Below are positions 1 to 9,084 of a stretch of 64,000 bases of DNA, in pieces. The notes under the pieces were generated by a model. It did no database searches. It had not been told where the DNA came from and was given only the letters and a program-made list of their open reading frames with translations. Positions within the stretch are counted from its first letter, which is position 1, and the number at the start of each line of letters is the position of its first letter. Location: NCBI GenBank assembly GCA_039519185.1, contig CM076846.1:185365068-185429067 (forward strand), read 5' to 3'. The stretch comes from Astragalus membranaceus (taxonomy: Eukaryota; Streptophyta; Magnoliopsida; Fabales; Fabaceae). Both the position numbers and the translations under genes were made by a program.

Positions 1-2282
1 AAATTTGTCAACTTTAATCAAAACATCTTCTAATATGCCCTCAGGATAAACTCTACTTTTATCAGCTAAGGTAAGACTTAAAGAAGTAGGTCTGGCAGTT
101 CCTATACCAAGTTTATCATAAATGGACTTGGGCATCAAGTTAATACTTGCCCCCAAGTCACATAAAGCTTTGCCAAGGTAAAAATCTCCAATGGAGCATG
201 GTATAGTAAAACTGCCAGGATCCTTCAGTTTTCTAGGGAGTTTATTCTGCATAATTAAGCTGCATTCTTCAGTTAAAGCAATAGTTTCAAACTCCCCTAG
301 CCTTCTTCTTTTGGTGATGATATCCTTTAGGAACTTGGCATAGTTTGGCATCTGCTGTAGAGCTTCTACCAAGGGAAGGTTTATGTGTAGCTGTTTGAGC
401 ATCTCCATGAACTTGCTGAATTGCTTGTCTTCATGAGCTTTCTTTAGTCTTTGAGGGTAGGGTGGAGGAGGATATTCAGGTACAAGCTTAGGAACAGTCT
501 TGATTCCTGGTTCAGAACTAGACGTTGTAACGTCTGGCTTAGATATCACCATATCTGGAATATTCTTCTCTTTTTCTGCACTTTTGTTTTTCTCTTTTTC
601 CTTCTCTGGCACCTCAGATTCCTTAGGCATAGATGGTTCAGGATACTCAGTGCCACTTCTTAATGAGATAGCATTTACCTGGGCATTCACCACATCTTTA
701 CCGTTTGACTTAGATGAAGATGGTGTTTCAGTTGTGGATGGAAGAGATCCATTCTGCCTTTGAGTAAGAGCTGAGGCTATCTGCCCAATTTGGTTCTCCA
801 AAGTTTTGATTGAAGACTCATGGGTCTGTAAGGTTGCCCTACAATCGCTTATAAAAGTTTTCATCAAGGCTTCCAAATTGCTGTTGTTGTTATTCTGCAT
901 GTACTGCTTTTGTTGTTGAGGAGGAAATCCTGGGGGTATCGCTGGAGCAGTATCGCTAGCATTCAAAGAATTATTGTTTTTCCAACCAAAGTTTGGGTGA
1001 TTTCTCCAATTTGAATTGTAGGAGTTGGAGTAAGGGCTGTTACCTTTGTTATGGGATACAAAGTTTACAGACTGAGGGTTATGGGGACACTCTTCGTAGA
1101 TATGCCCTCCTTCACAATAGACACACACTACTCCCCCAAATGGTGTTGGTTCAACAGTTGCAGCGGTCTATTTTTCAGACGTTACCACATTTGGAGTACT
1201 CATGTTTTTAATCATGTTGGTCAGGGAAGCAACCTGAGCAGAAAGGCAGTTACTTCACTTATCTCATGGACACCGGCCTTCTTTTCGGGAGTGAATCTTT
1301 CAGAAGGCCAATGGGCATTATGAGTGGCTATGTCTCCAATAAGTCTGCATGCCTCAGAGAAAGACATGTTCAGTATGACACCTCCTGATGAAGCATCAAG
1401 TATAAGCCTGGTAGGCTGATCCAGACCATTATAGAAAGTCTCCATTTGAATGACCACGGGTATGCCATGGTGTGGGCACATTTTTAGTAATTCCTTCCAT
1501 ATTTCCCAAGCCTCAAACAATGATTCCCCTTCCCTTTGTTTGAAGGAAGTGATATCATTTCTCAACTTGGCATTTTTGTTGGTAGGGAAGTATTTTCCAA
1601 GAAATTTTTCAGCTAGCTCATCCCAAGTGTGAACTGAATTTGGCTCCAAGGAGTTCAACCAATTTTTGGCTTTATCCTTGAGAGAATATGGAAATAACTT
1701 CAATCGGAAGGCATCTTCTGGGACTCCAGGGATGATAAAGTTGCTGCACACATCCAAAAATTGCCTTAGATGTGCGTAAGGATCTTCTTGAGGGAAACCC
1801 CCAAATTGCCCTGCAGTCTGCAGCATTTGGAACATCATTGGCTTGAATTCAAAGTGACCAGTATGAATGGGTGGTCTTGCAATGCCTGTTTGTAGATGGG
1901 CAGGATTGAGCACAGCATAATCACGCATAGGCCTGTCTCTGTCGTTGACCATGTCTTGTGGCCCTGCGTTGATGAGTTGCTGTCTCTGCCAGTGTTCATC
2001 ATCAACATATGTCTCTGTATGAGTCTGTGGTCCACGGCCACGTTCTCTACCTCCAGCATCAGAGTGCCTTCCTCCTCTTGGAGTACGTCCACCTCTAGAG
2101 CTTCTACCACCAGTACCATGTTCAGACATGGTTGGTGGCTGAAATTGCTGGTGTTGTTGCTGTCTTCTTAACCTTTGTTGTCTCCTTAGTCGCCTGAAGG
2201 TTCTTTCAGGTTCTGGATAGAACTCAGGCTCAGATCCACTCCCTGGTTCTGTTGAACTAGAGCTTGAACTGGAACTAAGCAT
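1..2282 (-). pseudogene. gag-protease of element A, frameshifted
   Basis: This is retrotransposon Gag with the beginning of the aspartic protease. The start MLSSSSS at 2282 leads into an Arg/Gly-rich N-terminus and the conserved block PMMFQMLQTAGQFGGFPQEDPY followed by the capsid-like retrotransposon gag domain (LKLFPYSLKDKAKNWL, METFYNGLD). The frame breaks near 1240 just after HEISEV, where D and C read SALSAQVASLT; a 1-2 base indel explains it. An in-frame TAG follows near 1168. Downstream in the new frame come a CCHC-like knuckle (CVYCEGGHIYEECP, about 1125-1085), a Gln/Asn-rich linker and the protease motif ALCDLGASINLMP (about 165-125). No functional polyprotein is expected. Confidence 0.85.
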
Positions 2283-2387
2283 ACGCTGTAACGTTTACCT
2301 GTTCACTCACAGAAACAACAAACAACATAGCAGAATTCTTTCACCTAGTGTTTTAATACTTGTTGAGCAATAAAAGTTAAATTCAAT

Positions 2388-2404
2388 CCCCGGCAACGGC
2401 GCCA
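2388..2404 (-). other. Primer binding site of element A (tRNA-Asp)
   Basis: On the - strand it reads TGGCGCCGTTGCCGGGG, complementary to the 3' end of plant tRNA-Asp including CCA. It lies a few bases inside the 5' LTR end. Confidence 0.85.
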
Positions 2405-2410
2405 AAAACT

Positions 2411-3908
2411 TGTTTGCGTTTGTGTGTGTTAGTCGCAATATCTGTGCAAGTATACACGTCGTACAAGTAATAAAGTGGATAAAAAGTAAGAGATCGTTCC
2501 CATGAGGATTGATTTACTTTCAAAGTTCAAGTCTTCAAAACACAAGTGAAACAAGTAATAAATCGGCACTAAAGGTTGGTATTAAGACTAAGAACGTAGG
2601 TAAAGCAAGTAATTAAGAAGTGGTTGTGAATATGGAAGAGTATGAGTTGGATTGCTGCATGCAAGTAAATCTCCTCTAGTCAGACGTTATAACGTTTACA
2701 CGTTAACACGTACAAATGCTATGTTGTATAGACGTTATAACGTTTGAACGCTGTTGCAAAAGAGCTGTGCTTTTTAGTCACAAAAACGTCAGAGCTTCAA
2801 GTACTAGAATTCCTATGTCTAGGTTCTAAGTAGGCCTACTCCTGTATTTTAAGTACCCACAGCAATGTTCTATGAACTATTATCCATTCTATGTCTAGAC
2901 TTAGATAAAAATGCCTAAATGTCTTTAGTGCACCTTTTCATTCACATAAATCTTTGAGTTCTTTTCATAGATCATGTCTGTACCTATGAATCTACTTATT
3001 TTAAGTGGCCAGTTCAAAACAAGTTTGGAAATATTAACATGCAAAGATTTAAAACACATAAACATCAATACTTCATAGCATTAGACTAAGGGTTCATTAC
3101 ATGCAAAACAACAACCCAACTACAAATGCTTAGCTCATGCTGAGCATCTTTACAGAAAGAAGAGGAGTTGGAATCCAAATACCATACATAGAGAAAAGGA
3201 GACTAAACGCAAAAGATACGCCTAAGTAGCCTTCCTTCATGCACGCTGTAGAGACGTTGCAACGTCTGAGCTTCACAGAATGGGTGTGAATGGAAATAAA
3301 AAGAATGGAGTTTGAGGGGAGTTCGAATGAAGAAGTCTGTGTCCAGAACTTCTCTAGAAAAACTATCTCTGAAAATGGAGGAAGGTGGATGATGAATGGA
3401 TGGATCGATCCCAGTGATGCCCCCCTACGTTTCCTTTTGTAGAGAGAGAATAGCCAAGGCACAAAGGGGTCACATGCTTGCTGATGTCATTCCCCACCTT
3501 CCAGGCTTGCTTGCGAGTTGACTCTGTTCTGAAATGACACTGCACTGCTACAGTGCGTCAGCCGCGTCAGCGCTGAGGAGAGAGAAGATCTTCTTCATTT
3601 CTAGATCTTTGACCATCATTTCTTGTGCGCCAAAAATAAGGTATTTCTTTCTTGCTCTGCTGCCTTTCTTCAGACGTGATGAGGGACGTTGCCACGTTCA
3701 GCTCACTGCACAAACACAAGAAGCATCAAAATGTTCACAAAGGCGCCAATTGGCACCAAAATACCTAGAATTTGTAATTTAGCCCCCTTTCTAACTAAAA
3801 AAGCAATAAACTAACAGAAACTAAATAAAAACAACCTATTATTGCCAGAGAACTTGCATGATTTAACTTTGAATAAGTATAAATAACTCATATAAATATG
3901 AGTTATCA
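2411..3908 (-). repeat. 5' LTR of element A
   Basis: It reads TGATAACTC...GCAAACA on the - strand, about 1.5 kb. It is nearly identical over its length to the solo LTR at 7044-8537, which defines both ends. It holds clustered copies of the family motif: GACGTTATAACGTTTACACG at 2683, GACGTTATAACG at 2731 and the perfect palindrome GACGTTGCAACGTC at 3253-3266. There is no gene in it; the small reading frames are LTR noise. Confidence 0.9.
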
Positions 3909-3928
3909 GCTGCTACATACAACTTCAT
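3909..3928 (-). pseudogene. Element B pol remnant between two insertions
   Basis: A short host fragment encoding KLYVAA on the - strand, left between the retroposon duplication and the LTR of element A. It is the continuation of the RT/RNase H connection domain seen at 5143. Confidence 0.7.
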
Positions 3929-3954
3929 TACTTTATTTCCAATTGGAGGAAACA

Positions 3955-5116
3955 GCGCCGCCGCTGGGAGGGGGGGCTCCCTCCCCGGTTTCTTCCCCTC
4001 TCCTCTCAGTGCTCCTTCTCCTCTAATCTGAGCTTCTTTTGGATCTGTTAAATATGTTGTTAAGCGATTTGGATCTCTTTGCGATCTAGATCTGGAGAAG
4101 TTCTTGCGCCGTCGCCGTTTCGTGTTCGACTTCGGTTGTTCCGATGGCTGTAAATTAATAAAAATGGGTTGGGCGCTGCTTGGGTTGGAACCGCCGTTGG
4201 GGGCTCCCTTTCATCGGATCTGATCTCCTCTGTGACGTCCACGGCCTCTCCCCCGAGGCGTTGCTGGTCGGATCTCCCTGTTGGTGGATCTGCGCGCTTT
4301 TGGAGGTACTATGGAGTGCTTCTGTTCGCGGTGGTTTGTGGCTCTGTTCGCGCATGGGTTGTTTCGGATGCGGTGTTTTTGCGGTGTTTCGCGGTGGTTC
4401 ACGGTGGTTTGTCTGATGTTCGCAATGGTGGCCGTCGTTTCGGACTTTGGACCGCAGTCACGCCTCCTCTCCGTTTGTCGTGGGCACTTCTCCCTGTCGC
4501 TCGCGGTTTTGCTTGATTGTGCCATGGTGTTGGCCGGGGGCGCAAGGCCGCGGTGGTGGTTGATGGCTCGGCTACCTCGATCAAGCTAGGTGTTGTCGCG
4601 GTGTTGGCCTGTAGCACGACTTCGCGATGGTGGTTGGAGTCACGGCGCCGGATGTCTGGGGGTGTGCTGTCGGTGGGTGCTGATTCGATAGTTTGTACCT
4701 TGTCGGACGCCAGATTGCAGTTTGCAGATCGCCGGGCTCCTCCCCCTTTGCCTTCTGCTTCTTTACCCCCTCCCAATCGTCTCCGGGCCTCCACTTCTAA
4801 CCTCGATACTTTGTGATGTGCTTAATGTGAGGATAGCGAGGTGATGCAGGCTGTTGTGGTTTGGAGTGTGAGTTCAGGAGGTGGTGGGTGGAGGTTGTGT
4901 GGGGACTCTCAGGTGTTGCCCTGCCTCCTTTCGGGTTTTCTGTTCGCCTTAGAATTTCTTCCGTTAGAGTTCTATGGTTGTTTATTTTAGAGGCCTTGTT
5001 GGGCATTCTATTATTGTCCTTATTACCAAGGGTTTTGGTCTAGTCCCCCCTTGTGCTTCTTATATCTCTATTTTATTAATAAATTCGGGCTGACTGCCTG
5101 TTTGATTAAAAAAAAA
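3955..5116 (+). mobile_element. Poly(A) retroposon (LINE-type insertion) in element B
   Basis: A GC-rich block of about 1.16 kb ends in CTGTTTGATT plus an A-run and is flanked by a 26-base direct repeat (3929-3954 and 5117-5142, TACTTTATTTCCAAT then GGAGG...AACA) with two mismatches. A long target duplication plus an A-tail indicates L1-type target-primed insertion. I see no reverse transcriptase or Gag reading frame; the overlapping frames are compositional. It could be a non-autonomous LINE, a dead LINE end or a retrocopied transcript. An AATAAA-like signal (TTATTAATAAATT) lies about 30 bases before the tail. Confidence 0.75.
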
Positions 5117-5142
5117 TACTTTATTTCCAATAGGAGGTAACA

Positions 5143-6006
5143 AAATAGGAGGCTTCATCAAATAGCCCTCGATCTTGTCGAAAGCTTTTTGGTGTTCTAG
5201 ATCCCATCTGAACACATCTTCTTTCTTCAATCAAAGTAATGGCGAAAAAACTTGTGTCTTACCACTTAGGTTTGAAATGAACCTTCTAAGGAAATTGATT
5301 TTTCCTAGTAACGACTGCAATTGTTTCTTTGTCGAAGGAGCTTTCGTCTCTAAAATTGCCTTTGTCTTGTTTTGATTTATTTCAATGCCTTTTTTGTGCA
5401 CAACAAATCCTAAAAAGTCACTTGGACGTACACAGAAGGCATATTTAAGTGGATTCATTTTCAATCCATATTTTCTCATTCTTTCAAATGATTGTCGATG
5501 ATGGTCTAAATGACCACTTTTTGATGAAGACTTAACAACTATGTCATCTATGTACACTTGCATAAAATTTTCTATAAAATCATGAAACATAGAATTCATA
5601 GCTCTTTGGTATGTAGCACCAGCATTTTTTAAGCCAAAAGGCATCACCACCCATTCATACACACCTAATTCCCCTGGCCATCGAAATGTTGTTTTTGATA
5701 CATCTTCTTTAGCAATAAAAATTTGGTTATAACCAAAATAACCATCAAGCGTACTTAAATATTCAAAACCTGCTGCTGAATCAACAAGCATTTCTGCCAC
5801 AGGCATAGGATATTGATCTTTGGGTGTAGCATTATTTAAATCCCTGAAATCTATGCAAACTCTAAGAGTTCCATTTTTCTTAATAACAGGAACTATATTT
5901 GCTAACTAATCTACATACCTGGCCGTTCTGATGAACTTGCTCTTGAGTAGTCTTTCGATTTCTGCTTTGATCTTAGACGGGATTTGTGGTGCAAATCTTC
6001 TTGGTG
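5143..6006 (-). pseudogene. Reverse transcriptase of element B
   Basis: The Ty3/gypsy RT domain reads on the - strand from about 6006 to 5143. Visible blocks are VPVIKKNGTLRVCIDFRDLN, TPKDQYPMP, the catalytic-region block LDGYFGYNQI, FRWPGELGVYEWVVMPFGLK, AGATYQRAMN and the active-site YIDD in QVYIDDIVVK. The thumb and connection follow (FLGFVVHKKGIEINQNK, LQSLLGKINFLRRFI). In-frame stops occur near 6006 and 5906, so only the stretch from 5806 down is open. It runs directly into the retroposon duplication. Confidence 0.85.
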
Positions 6007-6007
6007 T

Positions 6008-6445
6008 CTACTTCACTGGCTTCTTCTCTGGTCGTATAGGCAGCTTCAATTCCACTACTTCTCGACTCAAACCTGGCATCTCATTGTAGTCCCAAGCAAA
6101 ACAGTCTTTAACTTCCTTCAAAGGTTCAACAGTTTGCACCCTGAAAGCCTTGTCAATCTTTGCACTAATATATGTTGGCCTTTTTACAGGGCCATCTCCC
6201 AAGTCAACTTCTTCTAAGGGATCTCGTGCTTGCATTTTCTTGGTCGAACCCATTGTGTCCTTTTCAAAACCTAAAGGCTCATCATCATATACACAATCAA
6301 GCCTTTGGTCTTCGACCAAATCTTCCTTACTATTACTGTCACTGGCTTCAACTGGCTTCAGCAACCATTTGTTGACGTAAATCTGCTTCCAAAGCCGCTT
6401 TTTCTTTGTTTTCAGCCACATAGGCCGTAATTCTATCCCATGCAT
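6008..6445 (-). pseudogene. Protease-RT spacer of element B pol
   Basis: An open stretch of 145 codons. The tail matches the conserved lead-in to Tat RT: EPLKEVKDCFAWDYNEMPGLSREVVELKLPI, that is the F-A-W-D-Y-x-E-M-P-G-L block, then a stop. The upstream half is a variable acidic spacer. It is pol sequence, not a separate gene. Confidence 0.75.
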
Positions 6446-6469
6446 TGGGCTTAGACATAAATAAACTAT

Positions 6470-7043
6470 TTATGGTCCATCCCACCCAGTAGGCTTGCAA
6501 AAGCCTCTTGGGTGATTATCTTCATCTATAACCTCCCTCTCCCAAATAAATCCATAATTTGGGTGAAGAGTAACTGAGGAAAACACATTATCTTGGTATA
6601 CATAACCAAGATCAGAAGAAGAACATGGCGCAATGTTCGCCAATTGTTTGTTGAAAGTTTTCTTAGTGATAGTATTTACCTCCGCTTTGAAGTAACTCTG
6701 ATCACCTTCAATGTTTTCGACCAAACCATCTTCTCTCCAAATAATGAGCCTTTGGTGAACAGTTGATGGTATTGCCCCCACGCCATGTATCCACTCACTT
6801 CCTAGCAACAAGTTGTAGTTAGACTTAGAAGGAACTACAAGAAACAACGTTGATCTTTTGATGCTACCCACAGCTAACTCGACTTCAATGGCCCCAAGTG
6901 AGTGGCCAGTTTTGCCTTCATAATTTGTGAGTACCACGTTGTGAGGCCTCAAATCCGTATCACATTTACCAATTTTCCTCAACAAATGTTGTGGCATAAA
7001 GTTTACAGCAGCACCACCATCGACCAAAATGTTGTCGACACCT
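6470..7043 (-). pseudogene. Aspartic protease region of element B
   Basis: The protein begins DNILVDGGAAVNFMP right at the edge of the solo LTR insertion. This is the retropepsin flap-active-site block with D-G-G in place of the usual D-T/S-G, a substitution seen in Tat-type elements. NLLLGSEWIHGVGAIPSTVHQ follows, the second half of retropepsin (LLGxxWIH), and then a spacer. It is continuous with 8538-9084 once the solo LTR is removed. Confidence 0.8.
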
Positions 7044-8537
7044 TGTTTGCGGGTGTGTTTCTAGTCGCAATATCAGTGCAAGTATACACGTCGTACAAGT
7101 AATAAAGTGGATAAAAATAAGAGATCGTTCCCACGAGGATTGATTTTACTTTCAATGTTCAAGTCTTCAAAACACAAGTGAAACAAGTAATAAATCGGCA
7201 CTAAAAGTTGATGTTAAGACTAAGAAAGTAGATAAAACAAGTAAACAAGAAGTGGTTGTGAATATGGAAAAGTATGAGTTGGATTGCTGCATGCAAGTAA
7301 ATCTCCTCTAGTCAGACGTTATAACGTTTACACGTTAACACGTACAAATGCTATGCTGTATAGACGTTATAACGTTTGAACGCTGTTGCAAAAGAGTTGT
7401 GCTTTTCAGTCACAAAACGTCAGAGCTTCAAGTACTAGAATTCCTATGTCTAGGTTCTAAGTAGGCCTACTCCTGTATTTTAAGTACCCACAGCAATGTC
7501 CTATGAACTATTATCCATTCTATGTCTAGACTTAGATAAAAATGCCTAAATGTCTTTAGTGCACCTTTTCGTTCACATAAATCTTTGAGTTCTTTTCATA
7601 GACCATGTCTGTACCTATGAATCTACTTATTTTAAATGGCCAATTTCAAAACAAGTTTGGAAATATTAACATGCAAAGATTTAAAACGTATACACATCAA
7701 TACTTCATAGTATTAAACTAGAGGTTCATTACATGCAAAACAACAACCCAACTACAAATGTTTAGCTCATGCTGAGCATCTTTACAGGAAGAAGAGGAGT
7801 TGAAATCCAATTACCGTACATAGAGAAAAGGAGACCAAACGCAAAAGATACGCCTAAGTAACCTTCCTTCATGCACGCTGTAGAGACGTTGAAACATCTG
7901 AGCTTCACAGTAGTGATTGCAAATGGAAATAGCGAAATGGAGCTTGAGAAGAGTTCAGATGAAGAAGTCTGTGTCCAGAACTTCTTTTAAAAAAAACTCT
8001 CTTTGAAATGGAGGAAGGTGGATGATGAATGGAATGATGTCTGTATGGATGCGTTCCTGCCTTTCCTTTTGTAGAGAGAGACTAGCCAAGGAACAAGGGG
8101 TCACATGCTTGCTGATGTCATTGCCCACCTTCCCAGCTTGCTTGTTAATTGACTCTGTTCTGAGAAGACACTGCACTGCTACAGTGCGTCAGCCGCGTCG
8201 GCGCTGAGGAGAGAGAAGATCTTCTGCACTTCTAGATCTTTGACTATTATTTCTTGCGCGCCAAAAATGAGATACTTCTATCTTGCTCTGCTGCCCTTCT
8301 TCAGACGTGATGAGGGACGTTGCCACGCTCAGTTTACTGCATGAAAACAAGAAGCATCAAAATGTTCACAAAGGCGCCAATTGGCGCCAAAAGGCATAGA
8401 ATTTGTAATTTAGCCCCTTTCTAACTAAAAAGTGATAAACTAACAGAAACTTAATAGAAACAACCTACTATTGCCATAGAACTTGCATGATTTAACTTTG
8501 AATAAGTATAAATAACTCATATAAATATGAGTTATCA
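7044..8537 (-). mobile_element. Solo LTR of family A inside element B
   Basis: It is a full-length copy of the element A LTR (compare 2411-3908), flanked by CACCT at 7039-7043 and again at 8538-8542. There is no internal sequence. The exact five-base duplication and intact TG...CA ends show insertion of a complete element, then LTR-LTR recombination to a solo LTR. One palindrome has decayed: GACGTTGAAACATC at about 7885 against GACGTTGCAACGTC in the other copy. Confidence 0.95.
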
Positions 8538-9084
8538 CACCTATGTTGTTCACTTTAGCTTGAATGAACAAAGGTTTGAGATGGTTCATCATTCCACAAT
8601 CTAGTTTCTCAAATATAGCATGTTGTTCTTCGACACAACCATTCTTCAGCACATAGTAACAAATTGGTTTATAAGTAGTCTCTTCGTCGAAATCTTCATC
8701 GACATCATTCACTTCGGAAACTACATCATACTCAATTGGTAGAATTGAGACCACATTGCATAGGACACCAAAGTCCGACCCAGAATCAGCAAAATCAGAC
8801 TCCATTTCTTCGTCTAAGTCAAAGCATTCTTTGATTGCTGAGAGTGGAGGAAATATCCTCTCAGTAGCTGGCTTTCTAGCCACTTCGACAGCCACTTGCT
8901 TACCTTGTTTTTTGTTAGAACTCTCTACTTGTCCTGCACCAATAGGTTTCTTTTGGCGTTGGTGTCTGTGCCACTGAGTTCTAGTCATGGGATTCTTCCC
9001 CTTGTAATTGTTGTTATAGGCGTACTTGTTAGATTCAAGTGCCTTATTTTGGCTAGTAGTACTGGTGCTGCCCTTGACCATTTT
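8538..9084 (-). pseudogene. gag-protease linker of element B
   Basis: The - strand coding stretch runs from MVKGSTSTTSQ to LKPLFIQAKVNNIGV and is then cut by the solo LTR. The region is basic (RTQWHRHQRQKK) then acidic (ECFDLDEEMESDFADSGSDF), as in the spacer before the protease of such elements. It joins 11827-12071 upstream across the ATTTT target duplication. Confidence 0.75.

Larger units (their letters stand above)
1..3908 (-). mobile_element. Element A: Athila-like Ty3/gypsy LTR retrotransposon, 5' half
   Basis: On the - strand the order is 5' LTR (3908 to 2411), tRNA-Asp primer site, gag, then the start of protease; the rest lies beyond the window start. It is inserted in the RT/RNase H region of element B: B coding sequence reading KLYVAA is cut at 3909. 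The gag is Athila/Diaspora-like and is closely related to the gag of elements C and D here. The tRNA-Asp primer site is typical of Athila elements. The second target-site copy cannot be checked because the 3' LTR is outside the window. Confidence 0.9.

Noticed and set aside
4155..5043. Several overlapping reading frames of 60-131 codons on both strands
   Set aside because: They come from GC-rich composition inside the poly(A) retroposon. They overlap in all frames and show no known motif.
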